In this document: piece after piece, positions 37,379-46,377 of the stretch
How the letters are laid out: each line of letters begins with the position of its first letter
Numbering within the stretch: position 1 is the stretch's first letter
Assembly (NCBI RefSeq): GCF_023674425.1
Contig: NZ_CP098401.1
Location: 1-64,000 of the forward strand
Reading direction: 5' to 3'
Length of the DNA: 64,000 nucleotides
Source: Sphingomonas donggukensis
GTDB lineage: Bacteria > Pseudomonadota > Alphaproteobacteria > Sphingomonadales > Sphingomonadaceae
The notes under the pieces: model-generated
What the model saw: the letters and a program-made list of their open reading frames with translations, nothing else
Databases searched by the model: none
Told to the model about the DNA's origin: nothing
Program-made: the position numbers and the translations under genes

Positions 37379-38494
37379 TCAAACTCGCATCGGCATCAGC
37401 ACGTACAGCGCCGGCGCCTTGTCGTTCTCGCGGATCAGGGTCGGGGCGGCGGCGTCGGCCAGGTGGACTTCGACCATGTCCCCTTCGATCTGGTTCAGGA
37501 TGTCGAGCAGGTAGCGGCTGTTGAAGCCGATCTCGATCGGGATCGACGCATAGTCGCCGGGCACTTCCTCGACCGCGGCGCCGTTTTCGGGGCTGGTCAC
37601 CGACAGCGTGATCTTATCGCGATCAACCGCCATCTTCACCGCGCGGGTCTTTTCGCTGGCGATGGTCGAGACGCGGTCGACGCCTTCCTCGAAACTGCGC
37701 GGATCGAGCTTCAGCAGCTTGTCGTTGCCGGTCGGGATGACGCGCGAATAATCGGGGAAGGTGCCGTCGATCAGCTTCGACGTCAGGATCGCCTGGCCGA
37801 GATCGAAGCGGATCTTGCTGCCCGACAGCGACACGCCGACCGAGCCGTCGACTTCGTCGAGCAGCTTGCGCAGTTCGCCGACGCATTTGCGCGGCACGAT
37901 CACGTCGGGCATCGCGTCTGCGCCGTCGGGACGCGCAACGGTGACGCGGGCGAGGCGGTGGCCATCGGTGGCCGCGGCCTTCAGCACCGGCTGGCCGGCA
38001 TCGTCGCTCACGTGCAGGAAGATGCCGTTGAGGTAATAACGCGTCTCCTCGGTCGAGATCGCGAAGCGGGTCTTGTCGATGATCTGCTTGAGCGTCGCGG
38101 CGGGCAGCTCGAACTGGGTCGGCAGTTCACCCTCGGCGATGACCGGGAAATCGTCGCGCGGCAGCGTCGGCAGCGTCGAATTGTAGCGGCCCGCGCGGAT
38201 CGCGAGGCGACCGTCGGCGGCGGACAACTCGACTTGGCTGCCCTCCGGCAGCTTGCGGGCGATGTCGAACAATGTGTGCGCGGATACGGTGATCGCGCCG
38301 GGCTGGTCGACCGCGGCGGCGACCGTCTCGTCGATCTGCAGGTCGAGGTCGGTCGCCATCAGGCGGATCGTGCCCTCTGCCGATGCCTCGATCAGCACGT
38401 TCGACAGGATGGGAATGGTGTTGCGGCGCTCGACCACCGACTGGACGTGGCTCAGCCCCTTCAGCAGGGTCGCGCGTTCGATCGTCGCCTTCAT
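37379..38494 (-). CDS. dnaN: DNA polymerase III sliding clamp, beta subunit
   Basis: DnaN forms the ring-shaped processivity clamp. The product is 371 residues with three repeated clamp domains. The N-terminus MKATIERATLLKGLSHVQSV, the central FPDYSRVIPTGN and the C-terminal LMPMRV (clamp end, normally MPMRL-like) are diagnostic. The start at 38494 is the family-standard one. It is separated from recF by a lipoprotein, COQ4 and a small membrane gene, and no dnaA or gyrB is in the window, so this is not a classical origin cluster. Confidence 0.96.
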   Translation of the reverse strand: MKATIERATLLKGLSHVQSVVERRNTIPILSNVLIEASAEGTIRLMATDLDLQIDETVAAAVDQPGAITVSAHTLFDIARKLPEGSQVELSAADGRLAIRAGRYNSTLPTLPRDDFPVIAEGELPTQFELPAATLKQIIDKTRFAISTEETRYYLNGIFLHVSDDAGQPVLKAAATDGHRLARVTVARPDGADAMPDVIVPRKCVGELRKLLDEVDGSVGVSLSGSKIRFDLGQAILTSKLIDGTFPDYSRVIPTGNDKLLKLDPRSFEEGVDRVSTIASEKTRAVKMAVDRDKITLSVTSPENGAAVEEVPGDYASIPIEIGFNSRYLLDILNQIEGDMVEVHLADAAAPTLIRENDKAPALYVLMPMRV

Positions 38495-38576
38495 GTCTTC
38501 AAACCCCCGGATGCCCGGCGCGCCCCGCGATTCGTCATCCGGCGGCCAGGCAGTTTCGCCCACCCGTTCTAGCCGC

Positions 38577-38614
38577 AAAAAGGGCCGGGGCAAGCACCCC
38601 GACCCTCTCGGCCC
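38577..38614 (-). terminator. Intrinsic terminator after the beta-barrel gene
   Basis: On the minus strand, an inner stem CGGGG-TGCTTG-CCCCG with an outer GGGCC/GGCCC pairing is followed by a run of five T (plus-strand A at 38577-38581). It lies about 30 bases past the stop of the outer-membrane protein gene and ahead of dnaN. Confidence 0.75.
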
Positions 38615-38642
38615 CAGTTGGTTTACGAGGGGTTAAGCAGCG

Positions 38643-39248
38643 TCAGAAACGCACGCCGATCCCGCCCAGCACCTGATGGCGATCGAGGTCGATGTCGTAG
38701 CCGTCGACCTCGCTGTAGTTCGAATAGCGATACTCGCCCTTCAGATACGCCTTGGGCGACAGCTGATATTCGACGCCCGCACCGACGCGGAAGCCGTCGA
38801 GCTCCGCCTTGTCGCGCGCGACCGCGGTGCCCAGGCGATATTCCGATTCGATCTGGAAGTTGGTGTAGCCGCCCTTGGCGTAGATCATCGCGGTCGGCGA
38901 TACGGCCAGGCCGACGCGCGCACCGGCATAGAGATCGCGCCCGGCATCCAGCGTGAAGCGGTCGCCGGTGGCGAGCAGGCTGTCGGCGCGGGTATCGGTG
39001 GTCGAGCCCGAAATCTCGCCCTCGATCCCCAGGATCGCGCGGCCCGCCTGGAAATCATAGCCGAGCTGGCCGCCGTACAGCACGCCGTCGCTCGATCCCG
39101 AATCCTGGCCGCTGCCGTCGCTCAGCCGGTCATAGCCGACGATCCCCTCGGCGCGCAGGCCGGTGAAGGGGGCCGGCTCCTGATCCTGCGCGAAGGCAGG
39201 GGTGGCGACGGTGGCCGCGAACAGTGCGGCGAGTGCAAGCTTACGCAT
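38643..39248 (-). CDS. Small outer-membrane beta-barrel protein
   Basis: A 201-residue OmpA/OmpW-like beta-barrel protein. The signal peptide is MRKLALAALFAATVATPAFA with cleavage before QDQE. Alternating hydrophobic strands follow (YGGQLGYDFQAGRAILGIEG, LYAGARVGLAVSP, KGEYRYSNYSEV), ending in the C-terminal Phe typical of BamA-folded barrels (GGIGVRF). The function could be adhesion, protection or pore formation; none is specified by the sequence. GGAG lies a few bases upstream of the ATG. Confidence 0.88.
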   Translation of the reverse strand: MRKLALAALFAATVATPAFAQDQEPAPFTGLRAEGIVGYDRLSDGSGQDSGSSDGVLYGGQLGYDFQAGRAILGIEGEISGSTTDTRADSLLATGDRFTLDAGRDLYAGARVGLAVSPTAMIYAKGGYTNFQIESEYRLGTAVARDKAELDGFRVGAGVEYQLSPKAYLKGEYRYSNYSEVDGYDIDLDRHQVLGGIGVRF

Positions 39249-39384
39249 TGGAAAACTCCATCAGTCATATCCCCGAAAACGGCGGGGATGGCTCAAATAG
39301 GCGGGCGCGGCGGGGGTTGCATGAACCTTGGATAAACGGCGAAAATCGTTGCTTTCGCGCCACAGGGGGTTGAAACCGCGGGCG

Positions 39385-40041
39385 ATGGAAACCACCGCGC
39401 ACCGCCGCCGGGGCCGCGACTTCGTCGCCCGCCACGGTGAGACCGTCTACAATCTGGCGCAGCGGATGCAGGGCGATCATCCCCACACGCCGCTGACCCG
39501 CGCGGGATTCGCGCAGGCCGACGCGATGGGGGCGGCGCTGCGCGAGGTGCTGGGGCCGAAGCCGAAGCTGACCCTGTGGTCGTCGAGCGCGGGGCGCGCG
39601 CTGCAGACGCTGGCGGTGATCGCCGAATACCTCGAGCTCGACTGGCATCAGGTGCGGACCGACGACCGGCTGGTCGAGATCGGGATGGGGACGTGGAGCG
39701 GACGCTATTACCGCGACGTGATCGCCGAGGTCGGCGATTTCGTCGACCGCGGGCACGGCCTCTACACGCGCCCGCCCGACGGCGGCGAGTGGTACGACGC
39801 GATCGCGGCGCGGGTGTCGTCGTGGCTCGCCGATACCGACGACGACCCCGGCGACCGGCTGGTCATCATGCACGGCATGTCGAGCCGCGTGCTGCGCGGG
39901 GTGATGACGGGCCGCGACGTGCTGCCGCAGTTCGACGCACCGGTCGCGCCCAACCTGCCGCAGGGGTCGGTGGCGATGATCGAGCGCGGGGTCGAGACGA
40001 TCGTCCACACCGGCACCGGCCAGGGCGAGACGCCGACATGA
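39385..40041 (+). CDS. Histidine phosphatase family protein
   Basis: A 218-residue member of the phosphoglycerate mutase/acid phosphatase branch 1. The phosphohistidine motif is ARHGETVYN, the second Arg/Glu region is WSSSAGRALQTL, and the late His is in VIMHGMSSRVLRG. The start at ATG 39385 puts the RHG motif at about residue 16, slightly later than usual; a TTG at 39328 is less likely. The next gene starts 10 bases downstream. Confidence 0.85.
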   Translation: METTAHRRRGRDFVARHGETVYNLAQRMQGDHPHTPLTRAGFAQADAMGAALREVLGPKPKLTLWSSSAGRALQTLAVIAEYLELDWHQVRTDDRLVEIGMGTWSGRYYRDVIAEVGDFVDRGHGLYTRPPDGGEWYDAIAARVSSWLADTDDDPGDRLVIMHGMSSRVLRGVMTGRDVLPQFDAPVAPNLPQGSVAMIERGVETIVHTGTGQGETPT

Positions 40042-40051
40042 GGGCTGCGGC

Positions 40052-40513
40052 GTGAGCGTGCTGCTGGCGCTGGCGATCCAGGCCGCCGCGGACGGGCGCC
40101 AGTCGCTGGGCGTGTTCCAGCGCTGGGGCGCGTTTCGTGATGCCGCGCCGGTGCGCTGCTTCGCGATCGCCGAACCGCTCGGGCGCCGCACCGGCGCCTT
40201 CGCCAGCGTCGCGACCTGGGGCCGGGGCGGCGCGCGCAACCAACTGCATCTGCGCCTCAGCCGCGCGCATGCCGCGACTGCACGCGTGACGCTGTCGATC
40301 GGCGAGCGCCGCTTCGAACTGGTCGCCGGCGCGCAGGACGCCTGGTCCCCCGACGCCGCCACCGACCACGCCATCGTCGCGGCGATGCGCGGCGGGCGGA
40401 GCATGAGCGTCGAAAGCCTGTCCGACCGCGGCACGCCGTTCGCCGACACCTATGCCCTGACCGGCGCCGCGACCGCGATCGATGCGGCGGCAGTGGGGTG
40501 CGCGGGGCGGTGA
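40052..40513 (+). CDS. Hypothetical protein, possibly IalB-like, 153 aa
   Basis: A short hydrophobic N-terminus (VLLALAIQAAADG) suggests export, though the signal is brief. The body has GVFQRWGAFRD, RCFAIAEP and an ATAIDAAAVGCAG end. The two Cys residues and the length remind me of invasion-associated locus B (IalB) proteins of alphaproteobacteria, but this is only a resemblance. GTG/ATG alternatives were not resolved. It is probably cotranscribed with the phosphatase. Confidence 0.6.
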   Translation: MSVLLALAIQAAADGRQSLGVFQRWGAFRDAAPVRCFAIAEPLGRRTGAFASVATWGRGGARNQLHLRLSRAHAATARVTLSIGERRFELVAGAQDAWSPDAATDHAIVAAMRGGRSMSVESLSDRGTPFADTYALTGAATAIDAAAVGCAGR

Positions 40514-40517
40514 AATC

Positions 40518-40546
40518 TTGACTTTTTGCGGCGTAAGAACGATATG
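40518..40546 (+). promoter_or_regulatory. Candidate promoter of the NYN-domain gene
   Basis: TTGACT at 40518 and GATATG at 40541 separated by exactly 17 bases, in a locally A/T-richer spacer. The -35 matches 5 of 6 consensus bases, the -10 only 3 of 6. It would start transcription about 90 bases before the NYN gene. Confidence 0.4.
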
Positions 40547-40642
40547 TCAGCGATCCCGTCCCCGGCAGTACGCTTTGAGGCGCTCGCAAGAGCAGACATC
40601 ATCTCAAGGCCGATCCCGGGGACAAAATTTATCGGCAGGTAG

Positions 40643-41341
40643 ATGGCAACCGCTATCGTAATAGACGGCGCGTATTTTCTGCGCCGGTTCCGTTGGAGCT
40701 TTCCTCATCGCGACGCTGGCGACCCTGCGGAAGTAGCACGCGCCGTCGAGTGGATGACGTTCTGGCATCTCCATCACCGCTTGCGACCTAAATTGATGGA
40801 CCGGGCGCTGGATCACGCAAATTTCAGCCCTGCTGAAGACGCGGAGTTGTACCGCATCTTCTTTTACGATTGCCCACCGCTCACGAAAAAGATGCACCTG
40901 CCGATTTCGCGCAGGCCCATCGACCTCGCGAAGACACCGGAAGCGAAATTCCGGTTCTCGGTGCATGACGAACTGCAGAAAATCCGGAAAGTGGCTCTTC
41001 GATTGGGGCGTCTGAACGACGATTCCGAATGGCGGCTCCGGCCTGCCGTAACGAAGAAACTGATTACCGACGGCATGCCCGCTCTCAGCGACACGGATTT
41101 TGAGATCGATACCAAGCAGAAGGGTGTCGATATGAAGCTTGGCCTCGACGTGGCGGCGATGGCGTTCAAGCAGCAGGTCAATCAGATCATATTGGTGGCG
41201 GCGGACGGCGATTTCGTTCCCGCCACGAAACTTGCACGCCGCGAGGGTATCGACGTCGTGCTTGATCCCATGGGCGGGTCCCCCGCCAGGGATCTGGTGC
41301 AGCACGTCGATGGCATTCGTCACTGCAAACAGGAAGTATAG
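40643..41341 (+). CDS. NYN-domain protein (PIN-like nuclease fold)
   Basis: A 232-residue protein of the NYN/LabA group, a PIN-like fold often acting as an RNase. The first strand is [14 protein letters not shown] with the metal-binding Asp, the middle acidic motif is [13 protein letters not shown] and the third is [11 protein letters not shown]. Target RNA is unknown. It has more A/T-ending codons (AAA, GAA, CGT, AAT) than the genes on both sides and its own promoter-like sequence, hinting at horizontal origin. It ends 5 bases before rlmN. Confidence 0.8.
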   Translation: MATAIVIDGAYFLRRFRWSFPHRDAGDPAEVARAVEWMTFWHLHHRLRPKLMDRALDHANFSPAEDAELYRIFFYDCPPLTKKMHLPISRRPIDLAKTPEAKFRFSVHDELQKIRKVALRLGRLNDDSEWRLRPAVTKKLITDGMPALSDTDFEIDTKQKGVDMKLGLDVAAMAFKQQVNQIILVAADGDFVPATKLARREGIDVVLDPMGGSPARDLVQHVDGIRHCKQEV

Positions 41342-41346
41342 AACAA

Positions 41347-42543
41347 ATGGCTGTCCTCATGCCCATTCCCGGGCACATCGATCCCGTGCCCGTTCCGCGC
41401 AGCTTCGCGCCCCGCTCCGACGGGCGCATCGACCTGCTCGGGCTGTCGAAGGCCGATCTGCGCATGGCGCTGGAGACGTCGCAGCTGGAGCCCAAGCTGG
41501 CGAAGCTGCGCGCCAAGCAGCTGTGGCACTGGATCTACAATCGCGGGGTCACCGACTTCGCGCTGATGACCGATATCTCGAAGGTGATGCAGCCGTGGCT
41601 CGCCGCGCGCTTCGTCGTTTCGCGGCCGCAGGTGGTGCAGGCGCAGGTCAGCGAGGATGGCACGCGCAAGTGGCTGCTGCGCTCCGACGACGGCCAGGAT
41701 TACGAGGCGGTGTTCATTCCCGACGCCGACCGGGGCACGCTCTGCGTCTCCTCGCAGGTCGGTTGCACGCTCAACTGCCGGTTCTGCCACACCGGCACCA
41801 TGCGCCTGGTGCGCAACTTGACCCCGGCGGAGATCGTCGGGCAGGTGATGCTGGCGCGCGACGCGCTCGGCGAATGGCCATCGAGTCCCGAGGGGCGGAT
41901 GCTCACCAACATCGTGATGATGGGCATGGGCGAGCCGCTGTACAATTTCGACAACGTCCGCGACGCGCTGAAGCTGGTGATGGACGGCGATGGGCTGGCG
42001 CTCAGCAAGCGGCGGATCACGCTCAGCACCTCGGGCGTGGTGCCGCTGATGGCGCGTGCGGGCGAGGAGATCGGGGTGAACCTGGCCGTCTCGCTGCACG
42101 CCGTGACCAAGGAAATCCGCGACGAGATCGTGCCGATCAACCGCAAATACGGCATCGAGGAACTGCTGCAGGCCTGCGCCGACTATCCCGGCGCCAACAA
42201 CGCGCGGCGGATCACGTTCGAATATGTGATGCTGAAGGACAAGAACGACAGCGACGCCGACGCGCGCGAGCTGGTGCGGCTCATCAAGCACTACAAGCTG
42301 CCCGCCAAGGTCAATCTGATCCCGTTCAACCCGTGGCCGGGCGCGCCCTATGAATGCTCGACGCCGGAACGGGTGAAGGCGTTTTCGTCGATCATCTTCG
42401 AAAGCGGCATCTCCGCCCCCGTGCGCACGCCCCGCGGACGCGATATCGACGCGGCGTGCGGGCAGCTGAAGACGTCGTCGGAACGCAAGTCGCGCGCGGA
42501 GCTGGACCGGCTGGCAGAGGAAAAGCAGGCGGCCCTTGGGTAG
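41347..42543 (+). CDS. rlmN: Dual-specificity 23S rRNA A2503 / tRNA A37 C2-methyltransferase
   Basis: RlmN is a radical SAM enzyme that methylates C2 of adenine in 23S rRNA and some tRNAs. The product is 398 residues. The iron-sulfur motif CxxxCxxC is C140, C144, C147 ([12 protein letters not shown]). [12 protein letters not shown] and LAVSLHAV are conserved, and a C-terminal Cys (about residue 370, DAACGQLK) is the second methyl-transfer Cys. The start [14 protein letters not shown] is plausible in length. Confidence 0.95.
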   Translation: MAVLMPIPGHIDPVPVPRSFAPRSDGRIDLLGLSKADLRMALETSQLEPKLAKLRAKQLWHWIYNRGVTDFALMTDISKVMQPWLAARFVVSRPQVVQAQVSEDGTRKWLLRSDDGQDYEAVFIPDADRGTLCVSSQVGCTLNCRFCHTGTMRLVRNLTPAEIVGQVMLARDALGEWPSSPEGRMLTNIVMMGMGEPLYNFDNVRDALKLVMDGDGLALSKRRITLSTSGVVPLMARAGEEIGVNLAVSLHAVTKEIRDEIVPINRKYGIEELLQACADYPGANNARRITFEYVMLKDKNDSDADARELVRLIKHYKLPAKVNLIPFNPWPGAPYECSTPERVKAFSSIIFESGISAPVRTPRGRDIDAACGQLKTSSERKSRAELDRLAEEKQAALG

Positions 42544-42567
42544 TCTGTCCGCGCGCGGGCGATCCTC

Positions 42568-43338
42568 GTGACCGTTGCGGGCGTCGAGCCTTTATCCCTG
42601 CTGTTCGCCCTCGCCGCCGGCATCGTGGGCGGGGCGATGAACGCGCTTGCGGGCGGAGGCACGTTCGCCACGATGCCGACGCTGATCGCGCTGGGCCTGC
42701 CGTCGCCGATCGCCAATGCGACCTCGAACGTCGCGTTGCAGCCCGGTGCGATGGCGAGTGCGTGGGCGTATCGCGCGGGGCTCAGGCCATTGGGCGGGCT
42801 GTCGGTGCGGTTGCTGGCCGCGATTACCTTTGTCGGCGGGCTGGCGGGTAGCGCGCTGCTGGTGGCGACGCCGACGCAGGTGTTCGATCGGGTCATCCCG
42901 TGGCTGCTGCTGATCGCCACGCTGGCGATCGCGGGGGGCAAAAGGCTGGCGGAGCGGTTTGCCGACCATGCGACGCCGGGGCCGAAATCCTTGTTCGGGA
43001 TGCAGGCGGTGCTGGGCGTCTATGGCGGCTATTTCGGCGGCGGCGTAGGATTGATGATGACCGCGGCGTGGGGGCTGCTGGCGGGGGAGCCGCCGCATAA
43101 GCTGATGGCGCAACGCACGCTGATGCTGGCGGTGGCCAATTCGGCGGCGACGATCATCTTCATCGCGCTCGGCATGGTGCGCTGGGTCTATTGCCTGCCG
43201 ATGCTGGCGGGCGCGATCATCGGCGGATGGGCGGGGGCGGCGCTGGGCAAGCGGCTGTCGCCGGCGGTCGTGCGCGGCTGGACGATCGCGGTGACCGCAG
43301 TGACGACCGCGGTGTTCTTCTGGCGCGCGTACGGCTGA
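42568..43338 (+). CDS. TSUP-family (TauE/SafE) transporter
   Basis: A 256-residue inner-membrane protein with about eight transmembrane helices in two related halves. Each half begins with a Gly-rich motif: GGAMNALAGGGTF near residue 21 and GVYGGYFGGGVGLMM near 150. The family exports or imports sulfite, sulfonates or small organic anions; the substrate here is not evident. The GTG start lies 24 bases after rlmN. Confidence 0.88.
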   Translation: MTVAGVEPLSLLFALAAGIVGGAMNALAGGGTFATMPTLIALGLPSPIANATSNVALQPGAMASAWAYRAGLRPLGGLSVRLLAAITFVGGLAGSALLVATPTQVFDRVIPWLLLIATLAIAGGKRLAERFADHATPGPKSLFGMQAVLGVYGGYFGGGVGLMMTAAWGLLAGEPPHKLMAQRTLMLAVANSAATIIFIALGMVRWVYCLPMLAGAIIGGWAGAALGKRLSPAVVRGWTIAVTAVTTAVFFWRAYG

Positions 43339-43367
43339 CGCGTAACCATTTCGCCTTCCGCTGCGAA

Positions 43368-43387
43368 GGATAGGGATGTCCCTATCC
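43368..43387. terminator. Perfect palindrome at a convergent gene junction
   Basis: GGATAGGGA-TG-TCCCTATCC, a perfect 9-2-9 inverted repeat between the TSUP gene (plus) and the flavin reductase gene (minus), covering the reductase stop codon. It may act as a bidirectional hairpin terminator; there is no T run. Confidence 0.4.
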
Positions 43388-43987
43388 CGGTCGCCGCATC
43401 TGGAATTTCTCGCCCGGTTGGAAATAGTCGCCCGGCCCGCCCCCGCGCAGGATCGGGCGCGCGCGTTCGGTGCGGTATATGCCGCCCTCGAGCAGGGCGG
43501 TGTCGATATGGATGCCGATCGCCTCGCCAAGCACCAGCCAGTGGTCGGTCGCGGCTCCGGCCCGATTCTCGAGACGGACGATCTGGGTCAGCACGCATTC
43601 GAACTGGACGGGGCTACCGACGACGCGGTCGGGACGGACCAGGCGAGAGGGGGCGGCTTCGAGGCCGGCGAGCGCAAATTCGTCGCCCTCCACGCCCGCA
43701 GACGTGGCGTTCATCGCCTCGGCCTGCGGGCGGGTGGCGAGGTTCCAGACGAATTCGCGCGTCGACGCGATGTTCGCCACGCTGTCCTTCCACCCGGTCG
43801 AGCAGAAGCCGATGATCGGCGGGCGGTAGGCGAACAGGTTGAAGAAGGAATAGGGCGCGAGGTTGCGGACGCCGGTGCCCGAGACGCTGCTGATCCAGCC
43901 GATCGGGCGCGGCGCGACGATCGCGTTCAGCGGATCGTGGGCGAGGCCGTGGCCGGCTGCGGGTTCGTAGAAATGCCATTCCGTCAT
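43382..43987 (-). CDS. Flavin reductase family (FMN-binding split barrel) protein
   Basis: A 201-residue protein of the flavin reductase-like group. PRPIGWISSVSGTGVRNLAP and SFFNLFAYRPPIIGF are the standard FMN-binding stretches, and GSPVQFECVL and HWLVLGEAIGIHI form the C-terminal barrel. It may reduce FMN for a partner oxygenase, but none is adjacent. It is divergent from the cytochrome b/molybdoenzyme operon across a 29-base spacer. Confidence 0.88.
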   Translation of the reverse strand: MTEWHFYEPAAGHGLAHDPLNAIVAPRPIGWISSVSGTGVRNLAPYSFFNLFAYRPPIIGFCSTGWKDSVANIASTREFVWNLATRPQAEAMNATSAGVEGDEFALAGLEAAPSRLVRPDRVVGSPVQFECVLTQIVRLENRAGAATDHWLVLGEAIGIHIDTALLEGGIYRTERARPILRGGGPGDYFQPGEKFQMRRPG

Positions 43988-44016
43988 CCGGCGAACCCGT
44001 GGTAGTTTGCGCGCAG

Positions 44017-44763
44017 ATGTCCAGCCCCCCCGATCATCCCGCAGCCCCCGGAACCCCGATCCGCCGCCACCGACTGGCGACGCGGGCCTGGCATTGGGTG
44101 AACGCGGTCGCCGTCATCATCCTGCTCGGCAGTGGGCTGATGATCCTGAACGCGCACCCGCAACTCTACTGGGGGCAATATGGCGCGAATTTCGACCAGC
44201 CGTGGTTCCGCGTGGCGTGGGTGTTCGAAGGCGGGCGGGTACCGGGGTGGCTGACGATCCCGTCGAGCTACAACCTGGCGATCGCGCGGCGCTGGCATCT
44301 GTTCTTCGCGCTGGTGCTGGGGTTCGGGCTGCTGGCATTCATGGTCGCGAGCCTCATCAACCGCCATTTCCAGCGCGACCTGCGCATTCGTGCGCGCGAG
44401 GTCGCGCCCGCCGAGATCGCCCATGACGTACGCGAGCATCTGGCGTTCCGATTCCACGACGCGCGCAATCCGGGCGCGTACAATGTCCTCCAGAAACTGA
44501 GCTACGCGCTCGTCATCTTCGTGCTCATCCCGCTCATCATTCTGACCGGCCTCACCATGTCGCCGGGCATGAACGCGGCGTGGCCGTGGCTGCTCGACCT
44601 GTTCGGCGGGCGGCAGTCGGCGCGGTCGATCCATTTCCTGGTGGCGATGGCGCTGGGCGGGTTTATCGTCGTGCATCTGGTGCTCGTGATCCTGGCCGGC
44701 GTCGGCAACGAGGTGCGATCGATGATTACCGGCACTTGGCGCGTACCGGAGGAGCCGCGATGA
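44017..44763 (+). CDS. Cytochrome b561-type membrane protein
   Basis: A 248-residue membrane cytochrome of the di-heme b561/Ni-Fe-hydrogenase b-type group. Four to five transmembrane helices carry likely heme His residues in RAWHWVNAVAV, RRWHLFFALVLGF, SIHFLVAMALGGF and VVHLVLVILAG. The start is ATG 44017. Its stop overlaps the molybdoenzyme start as ATGA, so it is probably the membrane electron partner of that enzyme, a role comparable to YedZ/MsrQ though not the same family. Confidence 0.85.
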   Translation: MSSPPDHPAAPGTPIRRHRLATRAWHWVNAVAVIILLGSGLMILNAHPQLYWGQYGANFDQPWFRVAWVFEGGRVPGWLTIPSSYNLAIARRWHLFFALVLGFGLLAFMVASLINRHFQRDLRIRAREVAPAEIAHDVREHLAFRFHDARNPGAYNVLQKLSYALVIFVLIPLIILTGLTMSPGMNAAWPWLLDLFGGRQSARSIHFLVAMALGGFIVVHLVLVILAGVGNEVRSMITGTWRVPEEPR

Positions 44764-45521
44764 TCCTTACCCGCCGTGCCGCGCTGGTCGGGGGCGTCGC
44801 GAGCGGCGCGGGGCTGGTGCTGTCGGGCTGCGACGCGGTCGGATCGAGCGATCTCGGGCGGCGCATCCTGTTTTCGGGCGACGACGCGCACCGCATCCTC
44901 CAGCGCGGCATCACCGATCGCACCGCGCTGGCGCGTGAATTCGGCGCCGACCAGATGTCGCCCGTCTTCCGATCGAACGGCACGCGCGACCCAGCCACGC
45001 CGGATTATGCCGCGCACGTCGCGAGCCGCTTCGCCGACTGGCGGATCGCGATCGACGGGCTGGTCACGCGCCCGCTCAGCCTGTCGATGGCGGATTTGCG
45101 GGCGATGCCGGCGCGGAGCCAGATCACGCGCCACGACTGCGTCGAGGGATGGAGCGCGATCGGGAAGTGGACCGGCCCGCGGCTGCGCCCGTTGCTACAG
45201 CTCGCCGGACTGAGGGACAGCGCGAGGTATCTGGTGTTCCACTGCGCCGACCGGATGCGGGGGGGCGTACCCTATTACGAGTCGATCGACCTGGTCGACG
45301 CCTTCCACGCACAGACCATCCTCGCCTGGCTCCTCAACGACCGCCCGCTTGACGTCGCCCACGGCGCGCCGGTGCGGCTGCGGGTGGAGAAACACCTCGG
45401 ATACAAGCACGCGAAGTACGTCCACCGCATCGAGGCGGTGGCATCGCTCGACCGCATCGGGCAGGGGAAGGGCGGCTATTGGGAGGATGTCGCCGATTAT
45501 GACTGGTACGCGGGGATCTGA
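44760..45521 (+). CDS. YedY/sulfite oxidase-like molybdopterin oxidoreductase
   Basis: A 253-residue protein with a single molybdopterin-binding sulfite-oxidase domain. The cofactor-ligating Cys is in RHDCVEGWSAIGKW and the fold ends with LGYKHAKYVHRIE. The N-terminus has a twin-arginine motif (TRRAALVGGVASG) and also a lipobox (VLSGC), so it may be a Tat-exported lipoprotein. By analogy with YedYZ/MsrPQ it may repair oxidised proteins or reduce small molecules; that is an inference. The gene is coupled to the cytochrome b gene by an ATGA overlap. Confidence 0.87.
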   Translation: MILTRRAALVGGVASGAGLVLSGCDAVGSSDLGRRILFSGDDAHRILQRGITDRTALAREFGADQMSPVFRSNGTRDPATPDYAAHVASRFADWRIAIDGLVTRPLSLSMADLRAMPARSQITRHDCVEGWSAIGKWTGPRLRPLLQLAGLRDSARYLVFHCADRMRGGVPYYESIDLVDAFHAQTILAWLLNDRPLDVAHGAPVRLRVEKHLGYKHAKYVHRIEAVASLDRIGQGKGGYWEDVADYDWYAGI

Positions 45522-46373
45522 ATGACCGCGCGGCGCTTGCGGTCGCTGCTGTTCGTGCCCGGCGACCGGCCCGACCGGATGGAAAAGGCGCTGGCCTGTG
45601 GGGCGGATGCGCTGATCCTCGACCTGGAGGATGCGGTCGCGCCGGAACGCAAGGCCGCGGCCCGCGCCGACGTGGCGGCGTTCCTGCGCGGCGCCGCGCG
45701 GGAGGTTGCGCTGTTCGTGCGGATCAATCCGCTCGACGGCGGTTTGGCGGACGCCGATCTCGATGCGGTGGCGGTTGCTCGGCCCGATGGGTGGGTGCTG
45801 CCCAAGGCCGAGGGCAGCGCGTCGGTGCGCGACCTGATCGCGCGGCTGGAGGCACGCGGCGACACGAGCGCGCCGATCCTGCTGATCGCGACCGAGACGC
45901 CGGCGGCGATGTTCCGGCTGGGCGAATATGCCGCGGTGCCCGAACGGCTGGCCGGCATCACCTGGGGCGCCGAGGACCTGCCCGCTGCGATCGGGGCGGA
46001 AACCAGCCGCGAGGCCGACGGCAGCTATACCGCGCCCTATCATCTCGCCCGCGCGCTTACCCTGTTCGGCGCCGCCGCCGCCGGGGTCGCGCCGATCGAG
46101 ACGGTATATCCGGCGTTTCGCGACCTCGAGGGATTGGCCGATTATGCCGCGCGCGGGGCGCGTGACGGCTTCACCGGCATGATGGCGATCCACCCCGCGC
46201 AGGTCGCGGTCATCAACGCCGCCTTCACGCCCTCCGACGCCGCGGTCGCCCATGCCCGCGCGGTGATCGCCGCGTTCGAGGCCAATCCGGGGGCGGGGGC
46301 ACTCAGCCTCGACGGGCGGATGATCGACGGCCCGCACCTGAAGCAGGCGCAGCGCCTGCTCGCGCGGATCTGA
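45522..46373 (+). CDS. HpcH/HpaI-family CoA ester lyase (CitE-like)
   Basis: A 283-residue TIM-barrel lyase of the citrate-lyase beta/malyl-CoA lyase group. SLLFVPGDRPDRMEKAL, ILDLEDAV (metal/CoA), VRINPLDG, PKAEG and AIHPAQVAVINAAF are all conserved. Substrates could be citramalyl-CoA, malyl-CoA or methylmalyl-CoA. Its ATG follows directly after the molybdoenzyme stop, so it lies in that operon, though the functional link is unclear. Confidence 0.9.
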   Translation: MTARRLRSLLFVPGDRPDRMEKALACGADALILDLEDAVAPERKAAARADVAAFLRGAAREVALFVRINPLDGGLADADLDAVAVARPDGWVLPKAEGSASVRDLIARLEARGDTSAPILLIATETPAAMFRLGEYAAVPERLAGITWGAEDLPAAIGAETSREADGSYTAPYHLARALTLFGAAAAGVAPIETVYPAFRDLEGLADYAARGARDGFTGMMAIHPAQVAVINAAFTPSDAAVAHARAVIAAFEANPGAGALSLDGRMIDGPHLKQAQRLLARI

Positions 46374-46377
46374 CAGC

